The notes beneath the pieces are model-generated. The model searched no databases and was not told the DNA's origin. It saw only the letters and a program-made list of their open reading frames with translations. A DNA stretch of 64,000 nt, taken from Acanthamoeba sp. SK_2022b (Eukaryota; Discosea; Longamoebia; Acanthamoebidae). Position numbers and translations under genes: made by a program. Positions 11,169 to 23,800 of this stretch are shown here, one piece after another. Every line of letters begins with the position of its first letter. The stretch's first letter is position 1. Location of the stretch: contig JANDJZ010000197.1 in NCBI GenBank assembly GCA_027943245.1, forward strand, positions 1 to 64,000. Direction: 5' to 3'.

Positions 11169-12523
11169 ATGTCTAACCTTCTCGTGCCCCTCGCAGATGA
11201 GCTGCCCGCAAGAGGCTCGGCACACAAGAGCATAGAGGTTCTGCACCGGATACGCGCAAAGGGCGCAAACCAAGTCGTAAACTCCCCCCCCCCATTATGG
11301 TCCTGTTATGGTCCCATTATGGTCTATTATAGTCCCTCAACCTTCCTATGCTGGGCCACAGGACGATGAGCAGTCACCACTGCTCCGGCTGCCGCGAGAG
11401 TTGATCTTTGCGGTGGTGGCGTGGCTCCCCAAGCTGCAGGGCGAAGCCAGAGAGGTGGCGCAAGCGGTGTGCCACGTGCGTCAGGTGTGCAGCGCCTTGT
11501 TCGCCGCCGTCGAGTTGAGTGGGGCGCTGCACGCCGCCCTGCAGCGCCACCTGGTAGCACACATCTGCACGCTCGCCAAGGCACCGCACCGCACGGATGC
11601 CGACCCTTTGACGTCCCCCGAGCTGGCCAGTGGCCCAAGCTCCATGAGTACCGCATCTCGAGTCGATGTAGCGGCGCAGGCGCTGAAGGCCCTGGTCGAG
11701 GCCAAGGTGCAGCGTCTGCCATCAGAGGTGATCAGCGAGGTGGAGCAGCGCTTTGATCCCCACATCCCACGCCACAAGTGCTTCGTTGCCGCACGTCAAG
11801 CCACGAGCCTGCCCGGCGCGCTCTACCTTCTCGCAGGTTCGTGGTGTTGGGCATGCACCCCATTCCTCTCGTTCCTTCAGCTTCTGATGGGGGGAGGGGT
11901 TGTGCGTGATGTAGAGGGCCACTGGGAGGAAGTCGTGGCGAAGGCCTTTAAGGCGGACCTGAGATGGGGCCCGGGCCACCACTACAAGTGCTCGCGGCTA
12001 CGCAGCGACGCGTGGTCCCAAAAGAGAACGCTGCGCCTGAGGTCCCTGAAGCGCATCGCCACCGAGCAGGAGCTGGACGACCTGTTCGCCCAAGGTATAC
12101 TCTTAAGAGACAAAATCCTCTCCACGAGACCTCCAACGAGCGCTTACCGCTCTCCACCCACTTTTGGCCAGACAAGTGGTATGCAAAGATGAAACGCCCA
12201 CCAACGAGGGACGTGCTAACGTTGCTCGGTCTGTTGGTGGACGCCACGCCATTCATGCTGTGGCGGGATACCTCGTTCGTGGTGCGTGGGCCTCCATTAC
12301 CTCTTTGTGCCAGCGGTGTAGTCGGCAAGCCCGCTGAACCTCGTCCTGCTGTGACTGGTCGTGCTCACCCGAGAGGCGAGGGTGGGTGCAGTCTCGTCTT
12401 CAGCCTCATGGGGCGCAGCGCTTCCTCCTGGTGGGTCCACAGGCCGTCTGTGTGGTGCAGTTTGAGTACCTCTCCAACGCGTGCGGCGGCCCCTACTCCG
12501 GCTTCAGATGTGGCCGGGGCTGA
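11169..12523 (+). CDS. F-box-like protein
   Basis: The ATG at 11169 starts a short first exon (MSNLLVPLADEL...). An intron of about 80 bases with a poly-C run follows, then a long exon from 11362. That exon opens with LLRLPRELIFAVVAWLPKLQ, an F-box-like start (LP.EL...V..WL), followed by VCHVRQVCSALF. F-box proteins normally link a substrate to SCF ubiquitin ligases through Skp1. Later segments (HWEEVVAKAFKADLRW, KRPPTRDVLTLLGLLVDA, FLLVGPQAVCVVQFEY) give no recognised substrate-binding repeats. The stop near 12521 assumes introns at about 11840-11910, 12095-12170 and 12283-12380. It may be one of a lineage-specific F-box family. Confidence 0.6.
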
Positions 12524-12788
12524 TCTCACTTCCTCATCACTGCCGAAAGGCTTGCGGGCGCAGAGAGTGGTGCATGTCTTGCCTTTGGCAGTCCTTTGTC
12601 TCCACTCACCGCGGAGTGCCCCGTCATCTTAACCCTGCCTGTTCTGGCGGAATTTCACTGCATTTGCTCGACATCGCATTCTCTGCACACCCGTACTGTG
12701 GGCTTTTAATGACAAACCCTCACCCCTTCTTTCTTCTTCTTACTTCCTCGACCAACACAACTACCACAAACCTCTCAACCATTTCAAG

Positions 12789-13611
12789 ATGCAGCAACAG
12801 CAAGGCAACGCTTATCCCCCTCAGCCCTACCCGCCCCAACCGGCCGGCGGCGTTGCCTACCCGCCTGGAGCCATGAGCGGCTGCGGCTATGCAGGCGACT
12901 CCGCGGGTTACACTGGCACTGGCGCGGGCATGGCCCCCCTCCAGGGCGGAGCCATGTATTCGCAGCCTGGCGGGGCCTACCCCCCCGGCGCAGCAGCCCC
13001 CATGCAGGGCTACTCCCCCATGGGCCTAGCGCCCGGCGGCTACCCCCAGCAGGCCCCCTTCGGAGGACAGCCCGGCCCCGCTGGCGGCCTGGCGCCCCCG
13101 TCTGCTGGCGGTGACCTCTACGCGGTGGCACAGCAGTTCGGTCTGAGCCGCGAGGAGGCCGACGGGGCGCTGGCGGCTTACGCAGAGATGAACGGCATGG
13201 ACCGCGGGGCCATGAGCTCATTCGGCCTGGGCCACGTCCAGAAGATGCTGGGCCACGTCTTTGGCAGCGGCCACGGTCATGACGACAGCCACGCCCACTC
13301 CCTGGCCGGCGCCCTCACCGGAGCCCTCGCGTCAGGCCGTGTGCCTCCCTTTAAGGACTTCCTGGGCATGCTGGGCGCCTACAAGCTGGTAAGCGATATC
13401 GCGATTGCAACGCGTTGTGTATGTGGTGATGATGGCTAACAGCCGCTTTTCCTGTTGGTATCAGCAATCGGGACTCGGACTGGGACATGGGCACGGCAAG
13501 GACAAGAAGCACAAGGACAAGAAAGACAAGAAGGACAAGAAGGAGCACAAAGACAAGAAAGATAAGAAGGACAAGAAGGATAAAAAGGACAAGAAAGACA
13601 AGAAGCACTAG
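12789..13611 (+). CDS. Gly/Pro/Tyr-rich protein with (KDK)n C-terminal tail
   Basis: Two exons, 12789-13388 and 13465-13611, joined in phase 0 (donor GTAAGC). The N-terminal half is a YPPQ/GAPGGYPP-type low-complexity region like those of phase-separating or membrane-associated XYPPX proteins. A compact middle (about residues 110-150, QFGLSREEADGALAAYAEMN) looks helical. A His/Gly/Asp cluster (HVFGSGHGHDDSHAHS) follows. The tail is almost only Lys and Asp (KDKKHKDKKDKKDKK). No enzyme domain is seen. A short gene with clean codon use and good start context (CAAGATGCAG), likely highly expressed; role unknown. Confidence 0.8.
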
Positions 13612-14056
13612 TAAACATCAACTGCTGACAATTAATTGTATGCGTTGTAGATACAATGAATCGTACAAATGAAAGAACATACCAGACACTTGTGCACCTT
13701 AAGTACTTTCATCGTAAAGGTAGTGATACAAGAGGGAGGCTGCGCACATGGCAAGGAGCAAACCTAGCTGTCCCACCTCTGTCCGAAACGGTGTCGCAGC
13801 GTTGTGGCTCGCGACGCGGACAATACCGGCGACATTTCCCAAGTGGGCCTCCGAAGTTGGGCGGCTGCGGTACAGCGAACATTCAATTCGTTAGCGAAGG
13901 ACCATCGAGGCGAACAAGCACTTTCTTGATACACCTCTACCATTACGGGCACCGGTGCATGTGCCTACTTCCTCCAGTCTCTGCGAAACAGTCACAGAGA
14001 CATCTTGATTTTTGTAAATTCTGCGCCAATTGCGCTACTCGAATCACAAGGAGACG
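13612..14056. other. Intergenic region, no gene seen
   Basis: Between two plus-strand genes. The open frame at 13656-14138 has no domain and non-host-like codon use, so I read it as untranslated or intergenic DNA. Confidence 0.5.
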
Positions 14057-16428
14057 ATGGAAAGCCCCCCACAACCCAGCGGCGAAAATGGAGGCACCCT
14101 ACATGCTGCAGGCGAAGTCACTGTCACGGTTGAGGTGAAAAACTCAGAGGGCAAGGAGGAGAGGACCAACTTCGAGGCTCCACGACGCTCATGGAGTACC
14201 TTTGCCAGGCGTACACCGAAACTAAAGTACGTAATGCTCTTCTTTTCGAATGATTATTTTACAGAATTGATTTTCATCCTCCCTCCCTTGCTACCTCTTC
14301 AGGAGCGCTTCGGCTCCTGACAATAAGATAGTGGTAGCGCCAGCTGCAACGACTGAAGCCGAAGCCAGCACCGCTACCACTACCACGACGCCCGTTGCTC
14401 CAGCTTCAGCTTCATCCTCTGCCGGGTCGAGCCCGACCGTGGGTCTGCTCTCTGCGACCTCAGCCACCTTCTCTTCCGGCTCCTCCCTCTCCTCTTCCGC
14501 CATTCCCGTCACCACCCAGACGCCGCCACTGGCCTCTTCCGCGTCTTCGCTCGGTCTGCCGCTCTACCTCTCGTCGTCTTCGCTGCTGGGTGGGCCCAGC
14601 AAGGAGCAGCCCGTGGAGCGAAGGTCGTCGGGCCTCAAGTGGTTCCAGCGCAAGACGCCACCGGCAGCGGCAACCGCCGATAGTAAGGACAAGCCGCTTG
14701 TCTCCCCGCGTGCCGACACCGACAAGAAGGAGGAGAAAAAGGACACCAGCAGGTAGCGTTCGTTACACCGCCAGCTGTCTCCTCTCTTTCCAAGCGCTCT
14801 CCTTGTCTCACGGTGTCTCGTCGTCGATGTGCAGTGCGCCGTTGGGCGTGGAGACCATCTGCCCGGTGTCCTATGCCGACTTGAAGCGACAGCTCGACAC
14901 GGTATTGCCCCCCCTCCCCAATCTCTCCCGAAAGTCAGCCGGGAGGAATCTCGGCTATCCGGCCTTGGTGGCTGACGCTCTCGACCGTGCTGTCCAGTTG
15001 AAGCGCGAAAACAACCGACTGCGATTCGAGAACAGCCACCTCTTCAAGGAGCTGGACATCGTGCATCGACAGCTCTCGCTCAAGCTCAAGCCACCAACAC
15101 GTACGCGTGCGCCTTTAAAAGATCGGGGGGAGGGTCTCACTACTGCGTCTCTGCCGCAATGGCGATCCGATGTGCTCACCTCCGTGTCCCCCATTTCCCT
15201 GCATCAGCCAAGCTGAGCAAGCAAGATTCGCTGGACATACTGAGTTCGCAGACGGCCTACTCGTACAACATCGATACGGGCCTCACCTTCACGTAAGTCT
15301 CTATTACTTCTCTCTCACTTGAAACCAATAGCGCGGTATGTGCGTCGATCTGATGGGACCATGTAATCGCATGGACGTGTGGTAGTGTTCCTCTGGACGA
15401 GTTCCTGGAGCAGTACTACAAGGACTATCCCGAATCGTTGGCCGACCTCACCATCTATCAGGTCTCTAGCATGTGCCCTCTAATGGCAAAGTGTGTCGTA
15501 CCTGCTGACGCCTTCCACGCGAACTTTTGGTGGTGTTGTGACGCTGCGTCTCGACACAGCGCAAGGGAAAGCTGGCGTCGTTCAGCATGCGAAACGGTAC
15601 CGATGGAGTCGAGGGAGACGAGCGGAGCAAGCTCAAGGCCAACCTGGAAAGCGCGCTCATCACTCAAGAGGACGGCAAGTCCACGCAAGGTACGGCGGCA
15701 CCGCCCCACAGCAGGCACGTGGGCTCAGCCCGTCCCATTCATTCCATTCCATTCCCGCAGCCGAGGGGGAGACCCAACCGCACGAGTCGTTTATCCCCAC
15801 GATCGTCAAACGCCAGTTTGCTCGGTACACGCCGCGCCATCGGAATCGCCTGCCTCTCCTGGCGCTCTCGTGACTGCGCCGCTGACGTCACACGCTGAGC
15901 AGGGACGTGCCGAGCATGATCCGCATCAACGGCAAGATCGTCAACGGGCGAACGGACAACGAGAAGGTGCTCATCGCTTACCGGATCCTGCACGACGGAC
16001 TCGCCGGAAACGACAAGCTCGTCAACCTCGTCATGAGCCTCGCCAATCAAAACCTCGGCATCTTCATGTATGAGAAGCTCGTCAAGTACGTGTGCCTCTT
16101 CTTTTAAGTACTGATGCAGCGTGTGCACGTGCTCACGTCTGTCAAACGTCTGCGAACAGGCACTACACACAGATAGGAATGATCGTCAAGCAGAGCTGGC
16201 ATCACTACCTGGACATCACGCTGAGTCGAGTGAAGGTCAACAAGTACACCAACAACAAGAACGTCATCAACGAGCTCGTCAACGACTACCTGCGCAAGGA
16301 GCGGGCGGCCGCCTCAACGACGAGCCAGCCGAGCTGCCAAAAGTACGAGAACGGCGTGGTCTATCTTTCCGAGGAGGAATCGAACAGCGACCACGATGTG
16401 TCATCCAGTCCCAAGACCAGTACAGTCT

Positions 16429-16492
<64 letters not shown>

Positions 16493-17627
16493 TGCTCAGG
16501 CGTGCGCGTTTGCTACAGGGCGGCGCACACGATCGCGCAGAGAGCGGGCCAAGCGGAGCGGCCGGAGAAAGGCGAGTCGATCCGCGCCGGTGGAGAATCA
16601 AACGATCGACGAGGAAAAGGCCAAGCTCGTCGAGGGGGTCGGCATCTACATGCTCGCCATCTTCGAGCTCCAGAACACCGACCTCGACGGCGCCCCGCTC
16701 TTCATCAAGGGCATGATGGAGATCCGCTTCCGAAATAGCCCTGACGGCATGCCCCTCCTCCTCCTTCTCTTCCTCCTCCTTCTCGCATTCTAACTCTTGA
16801 CCATGTCCCATGCAGGCGGCGCGGTGCATGTGCTGTACTCGTCTCCAGCGTTCGACGTGCTGTCGTTTGTGCATTCGATCGACTTGGACGCGCCGACCGG
16901 CGACAGCGAGACCGAATCGGAGGACACCGACAACGACGACGCAGACGACCCCGCGAGGAACAGCGAGTCCAAGCGGCAGGAAGAGCGCAAGCCGCTCTCG
17001 GCCGAGGACGAACAGGCCAAGAAGGAGGGCGAGGAGCACAAGGCCGAGGCCTCGAGCGAAGCGGGCGCGATGGCGCTGCACGACGACTCGAGCAGCCCAG
17101 TCGCTGCCGACTCGAGCACAGAAGCTTCGCCGCCCGCGGGTGTGGCCGTGGACCGCGAAAGCGACGCCAAGATGAAGGAGGCCCACGGCGACGACCAGCT
17201 GACCTCCACCACAGCTCCCGCCAGCGAGACCGGCAAGGAGAAGGCGGGCGAAGGCGCTGCCGAGGAGACCGAGCGCCCGACCGAACAGTCGAGCCAGGCC
17301 GAGCGACCGGCGAACGACGCCGTCGACGAGGACGAGAAGGTCGTGGTGCAGAAGGGCCGACGGCGACGCGTGCTCTCCATGCGCGACCTCACACTGGCCG
17401 GCATCCCGCCGTCGATGGCGGCCAAATCGTCATCGTCGACGACTACGGACGCAGCGGGCGAGACGGCGTCGGGCGGCGAAGGAAGCGGCACGACGAGGGA
17501 GCGCGCGCGGAGCCTCGGGCGGAAGGAGGACGAGGAGTGGTTCAGGCGCATGGAGGAGGGCATCGCAACCAGCCCGCGAGGCCCCGCCACCACTGCCCCC
17601 CACACCGGCACAGGCAGGGAGAACTGA
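14057..17627 (+). CDS. Unrecognised conserved-looking protein with coiled coil and long acidic tail
   Basis: Exons with consistent phase: 14057-14226, 14303-14752, 14835-15100, 15208-15292, 15386-15461, 15560-15689, 15761-15824, 15903-16085, 16160-about 16420, about 16550-16746, 16816-17627. Order of the product: Ser/Thr/Ala-rich N-terminus; a probable coiled coil (LKRENNRLRFENSHLFKEL); a hydrophobic globular core rich in I/V/L/Y (IRINGKIVNGRTDNEKVLIA, GMIVKQSWHHYLDITL, GVGIYMLAIFELQN, GGAVHVLYSSPAFDVLSF); then about 230 residues of Glu/Ala/Ser-rich sequence. The core is probably the functional domain, but I do not recognise it. The penultimate intron appears to use a GC donor. A (CA)n array fills the intron around 16440. 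Confidence 0.7.
16432..16490 (+). repeat. (CA)n microsatellite in an intron
   Basis: About 29 CA units, downstream of a probable donor at about 16421. Confidence 0.96.
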
Positions 17628-17822
17628 GCCCGAATTCATATTTATTCTTGCTGTAAGTAAAGGTGCGGCGTGGCCCCGTTTATTGGCCATGTCATGGCCA
17701 ATAGAAATTCAAAGCCACTTGGTTGGGCCTTCTCATTTGTTGGTTTTTAACCTAAAGGCTTGATCAATTTTGTTCCTGGTACGGCTCTCACAAGTCTTGT
17801 TTTGTTTCTTTGCTCCGGCGAC

Positions 17823-20800
17823 ATGAAGATGTGCGAGAGAATGTTGCCAGCTGTGATCAGCAGCATCCTGTTGCTGCTGTTGATCATGCCTACCAGTGAC
17901 GCTACCCTCCGCAGCTCGGTAGTCACGGCGGAACCCGGTGTGCTGAGCATCTCCGATGCCATTGCCAGCCATTCCGGCGCCGGCGGCGAGGTGCATGTGA
18001 TGGGTGGCACTTACCTCAACGAAACCAAGACCTTTGCCAATGGCAACTTCATCTTGGTGTACGCATGCCCTCTCGGACGGGCCACGGAACAGGTGTTTAA
18101 TACGCCCGGGCGGCCAAGCATGAAGCGCAGCAAGCCGGAGCAACGCGGCGACAGCGACGAGCCATGCGCCAACAGCGACAAGCCACGCCAGGATCAAGCG
18201 GGCCAGGGCGAAACAAAAAGGTACCTTCCCTCTCTCTCTCTCTCTTCCTCTACTATCGGGAATAGCCAAATGCGTTTGGCGTTCCGCGATGTACGCCTTC
18301 AAGCATTTCGATGCTTGATTTTTCATTTGATCGGGGAACTGGGCGTGCATCATCTCGATGAACTGCACGCCCACGTTTTTGGATTCATTTCGATGAGTTC
18401 CATAACTCTCCGATCACGATGCGCACGTTGTGGTTTGCTAATGCAGTGCAGACGGTGTTTTTTGGCGCCATCACAGATCGACAAATTCGTTGCGAGTAGT
18501 GTTGTACGCGACGAGGCAGGAAGATCGCTCAAGCTGGTAACGATTTACAACGTTTTCTACAATCGGACGGACCATGTCGATAGGCTCCCCCTCAATCAAT
18601 GGGGAATCCTCTTCGCCGCGTCTCTCGATCGCGTCCATCCCGGCTGGCGGCAGCACCAGGCGAGGAAGGGGCTTTATCCGTTGGCACTCAAGGGCCTTTA
18701 TGGTACGTACAGGTCTGTGCGCTGGTTTGATGTCACATGATGTTAATCCTTTTTTTATTGTAATGATGTCAGGTCCGGAGATCAGCGGCAAGAAAGAGGA
18801 GCACACCATGCGGCCGTATCAACGCGCGACGGAGGACATCAAGAAGACGGAGGCAGATCTCGTTGCCTTCTGCATCCAACTTACGCACACCATCAACGGA
18901 TCGATAAAAGCTCTTGCCAGCGTTGAAGATGAAGTTGATTGGGCAAAGAGGAAGGCGCGGCTCCTACTTACGACGTCGCATTTTGTCTCTCCGCCTGTCG
19001 AGGAGGTCAAGAGCTACATACGCACGCAATTTTTAAACGACATTGCAAGTAAACAGATCCCTAACGATTTCGATGTGCCCCCTGACTACCTGGTAAATTC
19101 GTTTATTCTGTAATGGAATGTAAACGCCATTATTCGCTAATTTTCTTGTTCTTGCGCTTAGCCAAGCGACGTGCAGGTAGCGGGCGAGGCAGCTCTTCCT
19201 CAGGGAAGTGGCGCTTGGGGATGTGAGCTCGTTTCGATCCCGCCGGGGCCGGTACGAATCTCTTCGAGCGCGTGGGGGGAGTGATGATGTTACTCTCGTT
19301 AATGTCATCGTCGGTGCTTGCAGGATCCTCCACCGCCATGTAACTTGACGTCTCCAGACTCAGCTCGATGTTGAAGGTACTCCCCTCATGGTCGTCGTCG
19401 TTGTTGTACTTCTCCTTGTGCGCATCCTCATCGCCATCGTTCTCACTCTCGCTCGCAGATTGGGCGTTGTCATCGTCACTCTGAACATTGGCAATCTCGT
19501 GCACAATGTCATCACTCAGGAGCTGATTCTTGTGGCGTCGCCGAGGCCGTGGCTCCAGCATCCGTGGTCTGCCGCCTGGCGCGGCAAAGCCCAGGGGCTC
19601 GCATCGTCCTTCATCATTGCTGGTGAAGATTGTGGGGTCCTCGAAGATGGTGGGGCTGATGCAGCGCAACCACGTTGGGTATGAATCATCTGCCCACCCC
19701 TGCAGCAGTGTAATCGCGACGATGTGTTTGCACTGCTTACCCGTATAGATGTGGTATGGGCATGAGCAGGTTCCGAGGTTGGCGTTGACGTGGTACCGAC
19801 CGATGGCGAAGAGCTGTGGCACGACTTCGACAATCGACTCGAGATGCTTGTGCAGTGTTGCCTCGCCGTTTGCTTTGGTATGTCGCATTCGCTTCTTCGA
19901 CGTTGTAATCGTGCGCTGCGCTCCGGCCTTGAACTGATTGAAATTCATCTTGAAATGGACGAACAGGCCCAGGACGATGGTGAGCATGAGCGAATCTGGC
20001 GAGGCGGCCTTCTTCCGGTTGAGGTACGTGTACGAAAGCATCTTGAAGATCGACTCCGTCGCATTGTTCGTGTTCTCAAGGCCGACATCTCTCCCCAGGA
20101 CTCGAAGACGATCGCTCCAGCCGTCACGCCAGTTGTCACTGAGCCAGTTCGTGCTGAAGTAGGTGAAGAATCCAGGGCCAGCCGTCCTCTTGACCTTCGC
20201 CAGCGCTTCATCCCAGTCTTTCGTGGTACGTGCCCGCTGCAGGCGCTTGAGGCAGGCCATCACCTTTCCACGTTTTTCTGTTGTGTGGCGTTAGCCTGGT
20301 GATCATGAAGCTGACATGTGTGCTAATATACCTGGCTTGCAGAAGCGGGTAGTCGCGCGTCGCCAGGCCTGCTGGACATGGAAGTCGCAGAGCACGAAGT
20401 CAAGGCCAAGAGCGGTGATGGCTGCACGCTCGCGAGCATCTTTGTCGATCATGATCGTCGGTCGCCAGGCGGCATCTCCCAGGTTTGTGAGAACGATGTT
20501 GATGAATTTACTCAGCATCTCTGATGTATCTGTTGACATCAGCGCCATTGCGATTGGCCAGGTGTGCCCATCGGTGTCGCTGGCCACCAGAGCATAGAGC
20601 GGCAGTCCGTAGCGTGTGGCCTTGTAGAGGCCATCTAGGCCTACTACGCGCCCGCCCCATTCACGAATGATCTCGCGAGCATTTGGGGCCTCGAGGACGA
20701 TGAGGAAGGGGCGGCGATCGTTCCAGGCCTCCTGGATGGTCTCCTCGCCTTCGCCAGGGAACAGGACGGTGGGCGCGATGTCGGGTCGTTCGATTGTTGC

Positions 20801-23800
20801 TTGCAAGATGGACACCAGGTCTGGCCCCCTCTCTCGTTGCAGCCGCCGCGCGTATGCCAGCATATTGGTGATTTGGGTTTGTGTTGGTGCAACAGTGGTG
20901 CTAACTGCCCCTGTTGCGTTGGCGCGCTTGTGCAGGCGCACAACCTCCTTCGCAGCCGTCGTCGATCGTCCGGTGCCACTGTAGGTGAGGCCATCTCGAT
21001 CCATGATTTCCGCACGGATGTGGCGGGCCATCCGCATCTGGCCAAGGACGGGCCGGAAGAGCTCACCATGGCTCCCCTTATGCCAAAGGTACACATACTG
21101 AAGATCGCGTACGTCTCCTGCCCACCGCAGTGCCTTTCGACAGGCGGCCTCCTTACTGCTTGTTGCCTCCGCAGGCTTCTCGCAGTTCGCACGGCCGTTG
21201 CAGTTGCCAATCTCACCCAGCACGAAGTTCGGATTCTCGCCTACTTCGTCGATCGGCTCCCACTCCATGACGCCGACGACTCGCGGGTTCGACCTCTCCC
21301 CTCCTCTTGCGTGTGCACTTAGTTTTACCACACTCGTGTTGACCCTCATCGACTGCGTCCGCCACGCTGCCTTGCAGAAGTCCGGTGCGTCAGGGTGTTC
21401 GCCACACCACCATGCTGCCAGCGCTGTTGCAGGAATCCGGCTCAAGAACCTCCACTCTTCTCCCCACCTTTGCTGGATCTCAGCTGGTGTCTCCATCTTG
21501 TTATTCCGGTGCTGGACTCAGATGCGTTAGGCGTAGAAATAAAAAAAGGAAGGCTCGTCCTTTTTTAACCCTGTTCCACCCCTCCTTTCCGCATTTTTGG
21601 CGCCTTTTTTTTGTTTCCGAACTTTCATTTCCCTCCCGATTTTTAACTTGTCCCACTCCGAACTTTCAACGTATCGCTAAATTGTGTGCCATACCCAGTA
21701 TCCTCAATGCCACGACGATATCTGGGGCCAACGGGAACGCGGTGTGGTTGTCCGTCAACAACTATTGGTCGCTGCAGATCCAGGGCGAGCCGCTCACCCT
21801 TGAGAGCTGTGCGCCTCCTCCCCGTGACCTCTTGCGTTCAAACTACAAGGTTTGCTGAATGAATTCCCCTTGTGTTCGTGGCTCGGTGGTCCGCTCGGCT
21901 CCAGGTGGCCTCGAGTTGCAGATGAACTCGATCTTCCTCCAGGAGGCGTCTTTGTACATCAACGACCCGCCGGACACCGGTGCGCACCTGCGCGCAGGCG
22001 GAGGTTTGCTTCGTGCGCTCTAAAGGTCGGCCATGTTTTGATGTGTGCAGGCCTGAACGTGATGCCATACGTCAACTGGACTCTAGGCGTCGATGTTACC
22101 ACGCAGATCACCAGCACTGCTGGAGATCAGAGCAGTAAGCCGCCCTTTTCGCTCTCCCTCTTCGCCCTCCTTCACCAACACTACTCGCACCGAATGATTG
22201 TTTATCAGTGGTGTTCCCTGACATCATCCAATGTGTGACACGTGAACGTGTTGTACTTTCAGGGAAGCTGATTTCCATCTCCTCTAATGCCACATGGTCA
22301 CAGTATGGCAACGTCGTGCTGCAAACATCCGGTCCCACGGGTACACGTCACATGCCGATGCTGCTGACCGCCCACCACTTCACTCATCACTTCCTCATTC
22401 GGCGTGCCTATAAACTCCTGCCACGCGCAGCTGTTTCTCTGCAGGGCACATGGGAGCAATCAGGAAGAACCCGGATCACCGGCACCAATGCACAGGGTAC
22501 ATGTTGCCACGTGTATACGAATAGCACCATTGCTTTCCCCCTCCCCCAAGTACTCTGCCGCGGCGGGGCTCACACGCCAAGTGGCTCTGGGTGGCTCGAT
22601 CAGGCGTCCAGGTGCAGGCCGGAGGATTGTGGCGGCAGAACGCGCGGATAGAAATCGCGAGCAATTCCTCTGGAAGCGGCACGCCACACCCCCACACCCG
22701 CACCTCCACAACTGTTCTTCTTTCGAGTGTCTGATTCAAGCATCTCTCTATGTGTGCGCACACATACGGGTCTAAACGAGATCAGGCGTGGCTTTCCTTG
22801 GAACGGGAGGCGTGTGGGAGCAGACTGCTGATGCAGCTTTGTCTAGTTTCAACGACAGCGTTGGTTCGTTCGTGCCCGTGTCCGTGTACATCTGTTGTTG
22901 TTTTTTCGTTGTGCGTCGTAGTAGTCATCTTTCCCTCTTAGAGGGTCGGCATTCGTTTTCACACTAATGGTGATGATGGGCGCGAACGAACAGGTGTTTC
23001 TTTCAACGGCGGCGGCAAGTGGCAGCAATCAGCGCGCTTCCAAGTCAACGTGACAAATGGGTCGACCGGTAAACGAAAAACTTATCTCGGCCTCGCTCAC
23101 TCACACACAAATACTGCCTGTCATTCTCCCTCATTCCCCCACACGTCGGGCTCCCTTCAGGCGTGACCATGCAAGGAGGCCAGTGGACCAGCAATGCGGA
23201 CACCGTCTGCACAGCTCCGTTAGCTCTGTGGAGCACTTGTACGTCGACGCGTCATTTTTCCTACTCCAGTTGCCTATTCTCTGCTGCGATCGGCGCTCAC
23301 GCCACAGATTCAGGCGTATTGCTTAACCCGGGAGGAGTGTGGACCCAGTCCCGGTCGGTCACCATGGACATGAACGGCTACCCAAGCGCCGGTGCGTCCT
23401 ATCATCTAGCCCAGCTCGCAACTTACCAGACCAGCACAGCAAGAAGTTGCACGCAGACTCGCTGAGACGGTGGTGGTGCGTTTTTGACAGGTGTCGCCAT
23501 AAAAGGCGGGACGTGGACCTCGACGAGCACGAGCACGACCAAGATCACCGGCCGAGACACGAGCGCCGGAGTCGAGCTGCAGAACGGCATCTTCGATCAG
23601 AGCGGCACGCTGGAGGTCAACCTCATTAGCGTGGTCGTGAGCGCAGCTGCCGGTGCGCACTTGATTTTACCGTGTCGCACCTCATTGGTCGGCTGACCAG
23701 TGTGCAGGCGTCTTGTGCGACCCGACGGGGCAGTCGTCCGTCGTATGGAAGCAGCAAAACACGACGACCATTCGGGCGACCAAAGCCACGGGCGTGTTGC

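Larger units (their letters stand above)
18059..21698. mobile_element. MULE-type DNA transposon within an intron
   Basis: Interval equals the intron of the surrounding surface-protein gene (donor GTACGC, acceptor CCCAG). Inside it lies a full-length MULE transposase on the minus strand and a convergent plus-strand reading frame. The exact ends were not found: I could not see convincing terminal inverted repeats or a target-site duplication by eye, so the element is smaller than this interval by an unknown amount. Confidence 0.7.

Noticed and set aside
13656..14138. Plus-strand frame of 160 codons between two genes
   Set aside because: No domain, composition unlike neighbouring exons, and it overlaps the start of the next gene in another frame.
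18471..18809. Minus-strand frame (112 codons, RPIVENVVNRYQLERSSCLV) as a gene
   Set aside because: It opens across the intron that joins LYG|PEIS on the plus strand, and its continuation is broken. Kept only as an ambiguity of the accessory frame.
17823..21808. Surface-protein gene destroyed by the MULE insertion
   Set aside because: The donor at 18059 and acceptor ending 21698 join the halves in frame, so an intronic insertion explains the data better than disruption.
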